Source of the DNA: CAJBVG01 sp044337515
Lineage (GTDB): Bacteria; Bacteroidota; Bacteroidia; Sphingobacteriales; Sphingobacteriaceae
NCBI GenBank assembly: GCA_044337515.1
Contig: JBIINK010000020.1
Location: forward strand, 1-38,851
Direction of reading: 5' to 3'
Length of the DNA: 38,851 nt
The position numbers and the translations under genes are program-made. Below, piece by piece: positions 15,686 through 25,197 of this stretch (positions within the stretch are counted from its first letter, which is position 1; each line of letters begins with the position of its first letter). Below the pieces are notes generated by a model. The model was given only the letters and a program-made list of their open reading frames with translations. It was not told the DNA's origin and made no database searches.

Positions 15686-15946
15686 TTATTTTTTGGGTTT
15701 TATGCTCTGGAAAAACTTCGCCTGATTTTCATCAAACAAGGTTTCATCAATTTCAATTTCTTGAAGGATTTCTGCTAATGCCGCGATCTTCACGTCCATG
15801 GTTGCAAATTTATTCACCACCACCACTTTCGCTTCTAATATTAAGCATGAGCCTGGTTTGAAATTACCTTTCTCATAGCGCACCTTGTATTGCTGTGCCT
15901 TAAATATATCCTCTATCTTATCTAATGTTCCCTGTGAAATTTTCAT
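15686..15946 (-). CDS. Conserved-looking small protein, function unknown
   Basis: An 86-residue soluble protein with no signal peptide. It opens MKISQGTLDKIEDIFKAQQY, followed by two strands (KVRYEKGNFKPGSCLILEAKVVVVNKF) and a C-terminal acidic helix (AALAEILQEIEIDETLFDENQ). I do not recognise a family. Five-base gaps to both neighbours place it firmly in the operon between the LolA-like carrier and the metallo-hydrolase. Confidence 0.8.
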   Translation of the reverse strand: MKISQGTLDKIEDIFKAQQYKVRYEKGNFKPGSCLILEAKVVVVNKFATMDVKIAALAEILQEIEIDETLFDENQAKFFQSIKPKK

Positions 15947-15951
15947 ACCAA

Positions 15952-16602
15952 TTATCTTAAATCTACAACCTCTACCCCTGGATATTTCTTAGCATCGAAA
16001 GCAAATGTACTTGCATTTACTGCGAAGTTGGGTGTAAACGATTTAATCGCATACGTATAACGATTACCCGTTTTCTCAAAGATTACACTCTTTACAATCT
16101 GCTTACTCGATTTATCTATGGTTAATTTAATCTTGAAGAAGGTCTTTGTTTTATCGGTTGGTGTTAATTCTAAGTTTTGTTGCACTTTACCAGCCACACT
16201 CTTCTCATCAACAAACTTATAAATAAAACCCTTTTCGTACATCGTAAATATTTCCGATGGCTTAATTCCATCATCAGTTGGATCCACCTCATTTATCTGT
16301 ACTTCTTTCGCCTCTTTCATGTAGGTCCAAATGGTCTTGCCATCACTTATGACTTCCTGACCAGAGATTCCTAACCTATACTTCGCACCCGATAATAACA
16401 AGGTACCTACTTGAGTTTCCTTAATCTTCGCTGTTGGGTTCTCTAAGGTATAAGAGAAATCCGCCTTCATTGATTTGTATGATCTATACTTTGAACTCAC
16501 TCCGTTCAAAATGTCCTTCGCTTTCTTATCACCCTGTGCAACTACACTCAGTGTTGTTAATATTAGTAAAGCTATTGTTGTAATTGTTGTTATTCTTTTC
16601 AT
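15952..16602 (-). CDS. LolA-like outer-membrane lipoprotein carrier
   Basis: A 216-residue periplasmic protein with a signal peptide ending SVVAQG. It has the LolA-type pattern of an early helix (AKDILNGVSSKYRSYKSMKADFSYTLEN), repeated strands, the ISDGKTIWTYMKEAKEVQIN segment and ITxDKSSKQIVKSVIFEKTGN near the end. LolA ferries lipoproteins from the inner to the outer membrane. ATG 16602 is chosen over GTG 16605. It is separated from ftsK by a 130-base repeat array. Confidence 0.85.
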   Translation of the reverse strand: MKRITTITTIALLILTTLSVVAQGDKKAKDILNGVSSKYRSYKSMKADFSYTLENPTAKIKETQVGTLLLSGAKYRLGISGQEVISDGKTIWTYMKEAKEVQINEVDPTDDGIKPSEIFTMYEKGFIYKFVDEKSVAGKVQQNLELTPTDKTKTFFKIKLTIDKSSKQIVKSVIFEKTGNRYTYAIKSFTPNFAVNASTFAFDAKKYPGVEVVDLR

Positions 16603-16613
16603 CACAAATAATA

Positions 16614-16739
16614 AATTCTAAATCCTAAATTCTAAATCCTAAATTCTAAATCCTAATTCCTAATTCCTAATTCCTAATTTAAAATCCTAAATTAAAATCC
16701 TAAATTCTAAATCCTAATTCCTAATTTAAAATCCTAATT
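16614..16739. repeat. Period-7 tandem word array between lolA-like and ftsK (array D)
   Basis: The gap is filled by heptamers AATTCTA, AATCCTA and ATTCCTA in one orientation, with two ATTTAAAATCCTA-type expansions. No inverted arm is seen. The ftsK stop (TAG, 16734-16736 on the minus strand) is inside the array. The same words recur at 37447-37474 and 38221-38355. Confidence 0.85.
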
Positions 16740-19415
16740 ATCACTACTCTTATTAAACAAGGCATTAAGGTGCTGCTCCAAATGATACTCATCCTTAATC
16801 AACACTTCTCTAGCTTTCGATCCTTCGAAATTACCTACAATGCCAAAGGCTTCTAATTGATCGATAATTCTTCCAGCTCTGTTATATCCTAATTTTAATT
16901 TACGTTGTATTAGCGAGGTTGAGCCTTGTTGATGCATAACAATTAAACGTGCTGCTTCTTCAAATAGTGCATCGCGTTCGTTTACATCCATCTCTCTCGA
17001 TCCTCCACCTTCTGCATTTTCATCCACGTACTCTGGTAAAATATGGGCACTTGGGTATGCTCGTTGCGCACCAATAAAGTCGGTAATTTTCTCCACCTCA
17101 GGTGTATCTACAAAGGCACATTGGATACGAATAATATCACTACCTAATGATAGCAACATGTCTCCTCGTCCGATTAATTGCTCCGCTCCTCCTGCATCTA
17201 AAATAGTTCTCGAGTCGATTTTCGAACTCACCCTAAACGCTAATCGTGCTGGGAAGTTTGCTTTAATCGTACCAGTAATAACATTCACCGATGGTCGTTG
17301 TGTAGCAATCACCAAGTGAATACCAATCGCTCTCGCTAACTGCGCTAAACGTGCAATTGGAGTTTCTATCTCTTTCCCGGCAGTCATCATTAAATCGGCA
17401 AACTCATCAATCACTAAGATGATGAATGGCAAATAACGGTGACCATCATTTGGATTTAATTTTCTGGCGATAAATTTCGCATTGTATTCTTTTAAATTAC
17501 GTACGTGCGCTTCTTTCAATAACTCATAGCGCTGATCCATCTCTATACACAAGGAGTTCAAGGTATGGATTACTTTTTTCGTATCGGTAATAATGGCATC
17601 ACCATCACCTGGAAGTTTCGCTAAGAAATGTCGCTCAATTTTTCTAAACAAGGTAAGCTCCACTTTCTTCGGATCCACCATCACGAATTTTATTTGCGAT
17701 GGATGTTTCTTATAAAGCAAGGAAACTAACAATGCATTTATACCAACAGATTTACCTTGACCGGTAGCTCCCGCCATTAATAAATGGGGCATCTTCGCTA
17801 AATCGGCTACAAACACTTCGTTAGAAATAGTTTTACCCAAAGCAATTGGTAAATCCATTTGTGCCGTTTGGAATTTCTCCGACGCTAATACCGATCGCAT
17901 CGATACCATCTCTGGAGTTTGGTTCGGAACCTCTATACCAATGGTACCTTTACCCGGTATAGGGGCAATAATACGAATACCTAAGGCCGATAAGCTTAAG
18001 GCAATATCGTCTTCTAAATTTTTGATTTTCGAAATACGAACACCTGCTGCCGGAACAATTTCATATAAGGTAACTGTTGGGCCAATCGTTGCTTTAATTT
18101 TAGCAATCTCAATATTATAATGCCCTAACGTTTCTACAATTCTATTTTTATTACGCTCTAACTCTTCTGTGTTTACGGTAATCTTAGCGCTACCATAGTT
18201 CTCTAATAAATCTAGTGGTGGATATTTATACGATGATAAATCTAAAGTCGGATCATACTCTCCTAACTCACGTACTAAGTCTTCTGAAGTAATTTCACCA
18301 GTGCTTGTTGTTGCTACCACCACATTCTCTTCTTCTGGCTCTGCCATCTCCAAGGTTAAGTCGGACGTAGAATCTTGCTTATCCACTTTAACGAATTCTA
18401 CTTTCTCGAATCCATCATCATCTAACTTCACTGTACTTTCTACAACTTCTATTTCCTCTTCCGTATCGGTATTTACTTCTTGGTAATTATCTACTAATTC
18501 ATCAGCAGCAATTTCAATCTCATCCTCATTTAATGAATCCGATTCGCGTAGTTTATTCGAAAGCGTTGGCATACGCTCTTCCTCTAAGGGTTGATTACGC
18601 AAAGGCAATTCAAACGATTTAGGTTTTGCTTCGAAGTCGGATGTAGGAATAATAATTTCAGGTTTGCGATTCGCCTCAACAGGAATCAATTCATCTAATT
18701 CCAAACTCGCTTGCTCGTCTCGTTCTTCTTGAGATTTGATGGGCGATTTGAATTCAACATTGTAAGCAACAATCGCACATGATAATCCGGCGAAGGCTAA
18801 TAAACCTGCTGTTCCGGTTCTTCCTACAATTTGATTGAACCATTCGTTCATTTGTATTCCGTATGCTCCTGCAAGGAAATACAAATCAGTCTTTACAAAA
18901 CTGATGACAAATGCAGTAGCTATTGAAATGAATATTAAAAAGAATAATGAATAGGCTAAGGTTCTTCCTAATTTCATAATGCTCACTTTAAAAAGCAAGC
19001 GGTATCCAATTAAGAAACTACAAAATGCAATTAAGAAAGAGGATACGCCAAACCATCTGAACATAAACAGATGGGAGACCATCGCTCCTAAAATTCCTAA
19101 CCAATTTTCTACTTTGTGATTGGCAGCATCAAAAATAATATTGAAGTTCGCTCCATTAACTACACTTTGATCTTCATCCCATGTAAATAAATAGGAGAAA
19201 AAGGCAACGAATAAATACAACGAAAATAATAAAAGTAGCAAGCCCGTAATTTTAACAATACGGCCATCGAGTGAACGTTTCGTTTTTGGTTCACTTTCTC
19301 TCTTTTCTTTCTTTGGGGAGTTCTTCTCTCTCGACTTCGAAACTGGTTTTTCAATAACCTCTTCTTCAGTATCTGTATTCCCTGCTGTTACGTTTGATCT
19401 TAACTTGTTGGCCAT
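16734..19415 (-). CDS. ftsK: FtsK/SpoIIIE-type DNA translocase
   Basis: An 893-residue septal DNA pump. Four or so N-terminal membrane helices (about 45-215) are followed by an acidic linker rich in E, D and V (about 220-390). The motor domain has Walker A GATGQGKSVG (about 548) and Walker B FIILVIDEFADLM. A C-terminal winged-helix gamma domain (LIVMHQQGSTSLIQRKLKLGYNRAGRIIDQLE) should read chromosome polarity sequences. It acts in chromosome dimer resolution and segregation at the division septum. It starts 27 bases after mpl. A TATATTTG element (19432-19439, minus) lies 16 bases before ATG, so it may also have its own promoter. Confidence 0.95.
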   Translation of the reverse strand: MANKLRSNVTAGNTDTEEEVIEKPVSKSREKNSPKKEKRESEPKTKRSLDGRIVKITGLLLLLFSLYLFVAFFSYLFTWDEDQSVVNGANFNIIFDAANHKVENWLGILGAMVSHLFMFRWFGVSSFLIAFCSFLIGYRLLFKVSIMKLGRTLAYSLFFLIFISIATAFVISFVKTDLYFLAGAYGIQMNEWFNQIVGRTGTAGLLAFAGLSCAIVAYNVEFKSPIKSQEERDEQASLELDELIPVEANRKPEIIIPTSDFEAKPKSFELPLRNQPLEEERMPTLSNKLRESDSLNEDEIEIAADELVDNYQEVNTDTEEEIEVVESTVKLDDDGFEKVEFVKVDKQDSTSDLTLEMAEPEEENVVVATTSTGEITSEDLVRELGEYDPTLDLSSYKYPPLDLLENYGSAKITVNTEELERNKNRIVETLGHYNIEIAKIKATIGPTVTLYEIVPAAGVRISKIKNLEDDIALSLSALGIRIIAPIPGKGTIGIEVPNQTPEMVSMRSVLASEKFQTAQMDLPIALGKTISNEVFVADLAKMPHLLMAGATGQGKSVGINALLVSLLYKKHPSQIKFVMVDPKKVELTLFRKIERHFLAKLPGDGDAIITDTKKVIHTLNSLCIEMDQRYELLKEAHVRNLKEYNAKFIARKLNPNDGHRYLPFIILVIDEFADLMMTAGKEIETPIARLAQLARAIGIHLVIATQRPSVNVITGTIKANFPARLAFRVSSKIDSRTILDAGGAEQLIGRGDMLLSLGSDIIRIQCAFVDTPEVEKITDFIGAQRAYPSAHILPEYVDENAEGGGSREMDVNERDALFEEAARLIVMHQQGSTSLIQRKLKLGYNRAGRIIDQLEAFGIVGNFEGSKAREVLIKDEYHLEQHLNALFNKSSDN

Positions 19416-19418
19416 TCT

Positions 19419-19439
19419 ATTGCTTAATATGCAAATATA
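19419..19439 (-). promoter_or_regulatory. Promoter-like element before ftsK, shared with the L31 gene
   Basis: TATATTTG (19432-19439, minus) lies 16 bases before ATG. ATTGCTTAATATGCAAAT (19419-19436) is identical to 28377-28394, in the leader-promoter region of the L31 gene. Confidence 0.5.
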
Positions 19440-19442
19440 ATT

Positions 19443-20804
19443 TTATTCTAAAAGTTTTTTTGCGAAAATATCCACATCTATCCCATCGTAATTGCCTGAA
19501 CTCATGAGCAATAGATTAGCATTGCTCCAATCCATACTTTCTAAACAGCTCTTCAGCGCGCTCGATTCGTTAAATATGAGGATGTTTTCGTTGGCAAAGG
19601 CAGCTTTCACTTCCTCTGGACTAATATACTCCAAGTGTTTGTGCTCGATGGTATGTTCATTGTAATACACAATAGCAACATCCGCCTCATCCATACAGTG
19701 TTTATATTCTTGTAAAAACTCTTTATTTAAACTACTAAACGTATGCAATTCCATGCAAGCAACCAGTCGTTGATCACCAAATTGCTCCCTCACCGCGTTT
19801 AATGTCGCTTTTAATTTAGATGGCGAATGAGCGAAATCTTTAAATGCTCTCGAAGTATCGCTCTTCGCAATTAATTCCAATCGCTTGGCTGCCCCTTTGA
19901 AACTTTGTATGTGCGTATAAAATTGCTCATCAGTAATACCTAACTCTTTACACGCATAATACGCAGCCATTAAATTCTGCATGTTATGATTACCGAATAT
20001 TAATAAAGGAATAGCACTACCGTCTTCATCTAAATAGGTTACTCCTTTTACCGTATGATGTGTATGCGCTCGGTATGGAATTTTTGTAATATCTTTTCTT
20101 GGATGAGTCTCTACAAGTTTCTTTAATTCGGCATCTATTTCACAATAAATTAAAACCGCATTTGGTTCTAAAGTATCGATGAAAATACTGAACTGCTCTA
20201 AATAATTTTCGAATGTTGGAAATACATTGATGTGATCCCAAGCAATACCACTCAGTATGGCAATGTTCCCTTTGTATAAATGAAATTTCGGACGGCGATC
20301 TATGGGTGATGATAAATATTCATCTCCTTCTAAGACCATAACCTTTGCTTCTTCCGATAATTTTACCATCGTAGTAAAACCACTGAGCTGTGCGCCAACC
20401 ATATAATCGATAGGCATCTCCGCTAATTGGAGTACATGCAAAATCATAGCAGTTATGGATGTCTTACCATGACTACCACCAATAACTAACCTGGTTTTTT
20501 CTTTTGATTGTTCGTATAAATATTCGGGATATGAATAGATTGGTAATCCTAATTCTTTAGCACGAAGTAATTCAGGATTGTCTGCTCTGGCGTGCATTCC
20601 TAAAATTACAGCATCTAAATCGGCTGTTATTTTTTCGGGGAACCAACCCATTTCTGCTGGTAAAATTCCTGCGTTGAATAATCGAGTTTTCGATGGCTCA
20701 AACACTTCATCATCCGAACCAGAGATGAGGTAATTTTTTTCTTTTAATGCCAAGGCTAAGTTATGCATGGCACTTCCACCTATCGATATAAAGTGTACTC
20801 TCAT
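19443..20804 (-). CDS. mpl: Mur-ligase family, UDP-N-acetylmuramate:tripeptide ligase (Mpl) type
   Basis: A 453-residue Mur ligase. The N-terminal Rossmann part (HFISIGGSAMHNLALAL, ISGSDDEVFEPS) has the Mpl-type opening, in place of the GIGG..MSG of MurC. The P-loop is GGSHGKTS (about 109-116), followed by EGDEYLSSPIDRRPKF and the late region FKDFAHSPSKLKATL. Mpl attaches recycled murein tripeptide to UDP-MurNAc, saving peptidoglycan fragments. Its length fits Mpl. It lies between the large unknown exported protein (3-base gap) and ftsK (27), in an envelope and division setting. MurC is the less likely alternative. Confidence 0.88.
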   Translation of the reverse strand: MRVHFISIGGSAMHNLALALKEKNYLISGSDDEVFEPSKTRLFNAGILPAEMGWFPEKITADLDAVILGMHARADNPELLRAKELGLPIYSYPEYLYEQSKEKTRLVIGGSHGKTSITAMILHVLQLAEMPIDYMVGAQLSGFTTMVKLSEEAKVMVLEGDEYLSSPIDRRPKFHLYKGNIAILSGIAWDHINVFPTFENYLEQFSIFIDTLEPNAVLIYCEIDAELKKLVETHPRKDITKIPYRAHTHHTVKGVTYLDEDGSAIPLLIFGNHNMQNLMAAYYACKELGITDEQFYTHIQSFKGAAKRLELIAKSDTSRAFKDFAHSPSKLKATLNAVREQFGDQRLVACMELHTFSSLNKEFLQEYKHCMDEADVAIVYYNEHTIEHKHLEYISPEEVKAAFANENILIFNESSALKSCLESMDWSNANLLLMSSGNYDGIDVDIFAKKLLE

Positions 20805-20807
20805 TGA

Positions 20808-23800
20808 TTAATTATTTTGAAAACTTCTAACAAAATCTAATTTACGTTTTATGGCAGATATGCTATACGGTGAATTAGCTTTGGTTTTTTCTGTCAATAC
20901 TTTATTAAATGATTCATCCGACGAAATAGCTTCCATTTGTCCCTGACGATAAGTGTAGAAGAACCACTCCCCACTTACTTCAAAATAAATATTAACAATA
21001 TTACCACTACGCTTTCTCACCACTTCCATATACCCTCTAAACTCTTTGTTTACTTGCTTATCATACACCGACATGATGCTTAGTTTATTGTCAACCGAGC
21101 GCCATGAACGTTTCTGTTGATCCCATGCTAGCTTCACTCCAGAGATGACAAATCCTTTTTCCATCGACTTCGGTAATTTATATAAGCCCGTTTCCATCAT
21201 GCCACCGATTACGTTTTTCACATCTTTTTCTGGGAACAATTCGTACATCGCTTTTTCAAATACTGGTCGGTCTTTATTATCGCCATTAATATCGAAACCA
21301 TTTAAATCAATCAATTTCAACATTAAGGCAGTAGCATCCGGTTGGAATTCGAAATCAAGCGAAGCCACCATATCTAACACTACCTTATCGTTCTCAATAA
21401 AATCACTTACATTTCCGGCAGTACTGATTTTGAATTTATCACCAAAATCAACTCCTAAATTCAATTTACCTTCGGCATATAAAAATTCTTTCTTATCATC
21501 AAAGGTCATGTAACTACCCGTCATTCCATTGCCGAACAGTTTACTATCATCTCCAATTTTAAAGAGTTTATTCTTCTCGTCGTATATTAACTTCCCTTCC
21601 ACGTTAATCACATCCACATCATTTGGCTCTAACTTTTTACTTAAGAACGTTCCGTAAGCTTCGTAATTGGTAATGCCGATATGAATACCACTAAACAATC
21701 TGTTTTTGTTCTCATCCCTTGGATCTATTAGGCTTAAGGCCACCGTATCCGGATTTACAAAACCTTTGTATCTGAAATATTGTGAATTAATAAACTTACT
21801 GGTATGATTCATTCTGATGAAACCATCGTAATCTAAAAATCGATTCGCTGCTTTTAAATACACATCACCTTTATACCTTACTTTAGAATTCAATAAGAAT
21901 TCCATACTATCGGTGATGGTTCCTTTCGCAAATGTTTGAAAAGTAGTGTCCACTTTGGTAAATTCAAAATGTATTTTTTGTGCAAGGGTATCCGATTTAG
22001 TTCGGTAATCATAATATGCATTGGCTGCATATTTATTTCTACCAAACACATCTACTTTCGAATTATACAAACGGTGGTAGCGTGTTTTTGTATTCGCAAA
22101 GATTTGAGCATTCTCTAGGCGTTTCATAATCGCTTGCCCGTAAATCTCTACATGCTTATCCACCGGCTTAATCTCGGCATCGGCAACTAGAATTTTAGGC
22201 ACCCCATCAATCTTTATATCTTCTTGTACTAAATCATATGTAGCTTTCTGTGCTTCAAAATTCAATGAATCCTGTGATGGATGTATAGATACAAATTTAT
22301 ATTTCGATGTGCTTGATATTGGCATCGAGAAGTCCATTCTTTTCTCATCAAAGAACCAAGTGAATACAGGTAATGAGGTCGCATATAAATTGTATGGGAA
22401 TGTTATTAACTCGTTCGGATTGTTGGCTACAAAATCTCCACGTCGTGCAACAAAATCAATTTTCGATTTTACATCGCCTGCTTCAATGGCCAACTTCGTA
22501 GTATCCACAGCATATATTTTTGCAATACTATGTTCGGCTTCAAAAGTCTTGTTATTAAATACAAATCGGCGTGAATATAAATCTGCCCCTTCAATATGCG
22601 ATCGTCCGTTACCCGTTAAGTTAAGCGGAGTGTAACAAATCGTTCCTGTGAAATCATTTTTACCATTATAAAGATTGGTAGAGTTTTTCATGCTACTCAC
22701 AAACATACTGTCTTCGTATGGTTCCCAATGGAAATACGACATTCGTGAAATGGCTAATGGATGATTAGGTCGCTCTTCCAAATCGAAGGTATTAATTATC
22801 GCATCGGTAGAATCCAACAAGAATAAGAAGCGTTTCGATTGCGTGATGGATGAAATATAATTTATCGATCCTGAACCAAAAAATCCTTTATCGCTCAATT
22901 GAATTTTACCGAAGTACCTTGCCTTTCCTTTGTACATCGGGTAACCATCCACTGGTGTTCGAGTTACATAACCCAAAGAAGTATCCGGTTGATAAGTCAA
23001 TGTTTCTTGGAAGTCTGGGAAGATTCCACCCGAGTGCATTAAACCTGGGAATGCCAATCCTGTGGTCGAACTAATATTATCTAAACTATCAATAATGAAA
23101 GGCTCAATCTTAAACCAGAAATCACTTCTTCGATATGCCGAGTTTTGTATGTATGCATAATCGTAATACACATACGATTCTCCCAGCGATTGGAAATATG
23201 GGTATTGAGGATGATTTTCTAATCCCGATTTATTGCTAGGTTCATCAATGTATAACTTACCATTGATGTCTCTCAACACTGTTTTCAAACTAAGCAATTG
23301 TCTATATCCATTAATGTTGGCATCACTCAATACTTTTATTTTCAGGGAGTCAATTTTAGGCATATCGATTTTAAAATTATCGTAACTAAAACTGAAATTC
23401 TTTCCATAAAAATCTAAGGTACCCGCATGCACCTTACCACCAAACTCCATATCGCGGTTCTGTTTTACTTTAACTTTCCCAGCGTATGGTCTAATGTTTA
23501 CACTCTGTGAATCGCTCAAAAATATTTGCTCAATTCCTTGTATCTCTAAATCTTTAGTGTTGATATTTAAAAACGCATTGATGTTCGAATCGGCCATCGA
23601 GCCAAAACGAATTACATCATAATCTAATTTACCCGCTTCATTACTGATGTAGTTGAACGTTTTCTCTTTCACATAAATCAATCCTTTGTTTTCATTCAAT
23701 CCAATAAATCCGTACTCCACCAAGCTTCTTAATAAACCTAAAACATCTTGCTCTTTTAACTTTACTTCTTTAGCGTAGGTGCTAATGTTTATTATCCTTG

Positions 23801-25187
23801 AGCCTTCCCTATTCGACAAACGTTTTAAAATGGTTAATGGATTTGTTTCGGCGATGCCAGATATTTTTCTGAATTTTTCTTCCTTGTAAAAGTTTTTCGA
23901 TTCGAAATAGGATTCTTTTTGGAACCTTCCCTTAATCATCCCCATTTCAATAACAGGCTTATCAATGTTCCATTCCATGCGCTCTACTTCGTACGACATT
24001 TGGTGGTATGAATCATAGAATGATGCATTACCAATTCCATTATCTCTACGCAGCAGTACCATGGTACGTTTGGCTGCATTAAATTTAAACTCCACACCCG
24101 GATGGTAAATGGAATCCTTCTGTAAGTAAATAGAAATCTCTGCTGGATAAGAAACTACTTCGTCTGATTGAAGCACATAAGCATTGGCATAAGTTTTTAA
24201 AATTACTTTACCATTTGAATAAATAGTAATACTTGCCTTTTCATCATCCGAACCAATACCATATAATTTACTTCCCACCATGCTGAAACCACCTTGGTAA
24301 TCAACATTGGTAAAGAAATCTTTAATCTCATATTTCTTTTGGTATGAATCGAACTTTGGATAGGTCGCATTCTCTGGTTTATTGTTCGTGGATAAACGAT
24401 CTTCTAAACGACCAACTAATGCGGTCTTAAATAATTTGGTATGATAAAATTGTACAGAGTCTGCACTGAAATCGGATTTTGTACAATCTATTTGATACTT
24501 CTTAAGCTTCGCATACACAACGGTAGAATCTTGTCCACCACGTGTCCAGTTAACAATTCCTTCCTTACCTTTCCAAATACGTTTTGTAGGATAATATGTT
24601 CCTGTAGTATTGTAAATAACCGAATGGTCGCCTCTCGCTTCCCCAATGATATTGGTATTCCCCAGCACTTTTAGCACCGGAATAGAATCCATTTTTAATT
24701 CATAATTATCGTTCGGCAAATACCATTTAGTCGACTTCGATTCGTAAAGAATATTGCCATCAAAAAAACGCGAAGCGAAATTTAGGAATAAAGATGCTTC
24801 CCTATTTTTCTTTTTTAAACTTGTTTCTAAAATAGAATGTACAATTGTAAAATTATCAATCGCTCTCGACGATTTTTGTATGAAAATCAAGGCATTCAGG
24901 TAATCTTGATATTCTTGGTCGGCCTTCATTTTACGATCTGCCATTTTATTGGCAGTAAGTATGATTAAGTTTTTTTGATCTATAGAATACGCTGGAGACT
25001 CGTATATCTTTTGAAAAGCATTGAGTGCTTTACGTGTATCTTCATCGGCCTTGGTATCGCGGAAATACGCCTCCATCTCTCCAATAAATTTCTCTGGATT
25101 ATTAGAGAAACTCTTCGGTTGAGCGAAAGCACTTAACGATAGGAATACAATAAGGACTACTAAACTATATGATTTAAAAAATCTCAT
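20808..25187 (-). CDS. Very large exported protein of unknown function (1459 residues)
   Basis: ATG 25187 gives MRFFKSYSLVVLIVFLSLSAFAQ, a clear signal peptide; the earlier in-frame TTG 25193 is unlikely. The mature protein is strand-rich throughout, with repeated phrases of 'colour of a folded shape' type such as VDVFGRNKYAANAYYDYR, GKVHAGTLDFYGKNFSFSYDNF and VYLKAANRFLDYDGFIRMN that suggest a long beta-jellyroll or OstA-like groove. A helical N-terminal region (about 30-145) precedes them. There is no sorting domain and no membrane anchor beyond the signal. Tight spacing (3 and 10 bases) links it to mpl and prmA. Function unknown; a role in envelope assembly is only an inference from neighbours. 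Confidence 0.85.
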   Translation of the reverse strand: MRFFKSYSLVVLIVFLSLSAFAQPKSFSNNPEKFIGEMEAYFRDTKADEDTRKALNAFQKIYESPAYSIDQKNLIILTANKMADRKMKADQEYQDYLNALIFIQKSSRAIDNFTIVHSILETSLKKKNREASLFLNFASRFFDGNILYESKSTKWYLPNDNYELKMDSIPVLKVLGNTNIIGEARGDHSVIYNTTGTYYPTKRIWKGKEGIVNWTRGGQDSTVVYAKLKKYQIDCTKSDFSADSVQFYHTKLFKTALVGRLEDRLSTNNKPENATYPKFDSYQKKYEIKDFFTNVDYQGGFSMVGSKLYGIGSDDEKASITIYSNGKVILKTYANAYVLQSDEVVSYPAEISIYLQKDSIYHPGVEFKFNAAKRTMVLLRRDNGIGNASFYDSYHQMSYEVERMEWNIDKPVIEMGMIKGRFQKESYFESKNFYKEEKFRKISGIAETNPLTILKRLSNREGSRIINISTYAKEVKLKEQDVLGLLRSLVEYGFIGLNENKGLIYVKEKTFNYISNEAGKLDYDVIRFGSMADSNINAFLNINTKDLEIQGIEQIFLSDSQSVNIRPYAGKVKVKQNRDMEFGGKVHAGTLDFYGKNFSFSYDNFKIDMPKIDSLKIKVLSDANINGYRQLLSLKTVLRDINGKLYIDEPSNKSGLENHPQYPYFQSLGESYVYYDYAYIQNSAYRRSDFWFKIEPFIIDSLDNISSTTGLAFPGLMHSGGIFPDFQETLTYQPDTSLGYVTRTPVDGYPMYKGKARYFGKIQLSDKGFFGSGSINYISSITQSKRFLFLLDSTDAIINTFDLEERPNHPLAISRMSYFHWEPYEDSMFVSSMKNSTNLYNGKNDFTGTICYTPLNLTGNGRSHIEGADLYSRRFVFNNKTFEAEHSIAKIYAVDTTKLAIEAGDVKSKIDFVARRGDFVANNPNELITFPYNLYATSLPVFTWFFDEKRMDFSMPISSTSKYKFVSIHPSQDSLNFEAQKATYDLVQEDIKIDGVPKILVADAEIKPVDKHVEIYGQAIMKRLENAQIFANTKTRYHRLYNSKVDVFGRNKYAANAYYDYRTKSDTLAQKIHFEFTKVDTTFQTFAKGTITDSMEFLLNSKVRYKGDVYLKAANRFLDYDGFIRMNHTSKFINSQYFRYKGFVNPDTVALSLIDPRDENKNRLFSGIHIGITNYEAYGTFLSKKLEPNDVDVINVEGKLIYDEKNKLFKIGDDSKLFGNGMTGSYMTFDDKKEFLYAEGKLNLGVDFGDKFKISTAGNVSDFIENDKVVLDMVASLDFEFQPDATALMLKLIDLNGFDINGDNKDRPVFEKAMYELFPEKDVKNVIGGMMETGLYKLPKSMEKGFVISGVKLAWDQQKRSWRSVDNKLSIMSVYDKQVNKEFRGYMEVVRKRSGNIVNIYFEVSGEWFFYTYRQGQMEAISSDESFNKVLTEKTKANSPYSISAIKRKLDFVRSFQNN

Positions 25188-25197
25188 TCTCAATGAT

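Noticed and set aside
16614..16739. Telomere-like repeats (TTAGGAT resembles TTTAGGG)
   Set aside because: The array is internal, within an operon, mixed with other words and flanked by normal bacterial genes.
21145..21513. 122-codon open frame opposite the large exported protein
   Set aside because: Antisense shadow of a long real gene with no start signal or family resemblance; the same applies to 22309-22635 and 25534-25860.
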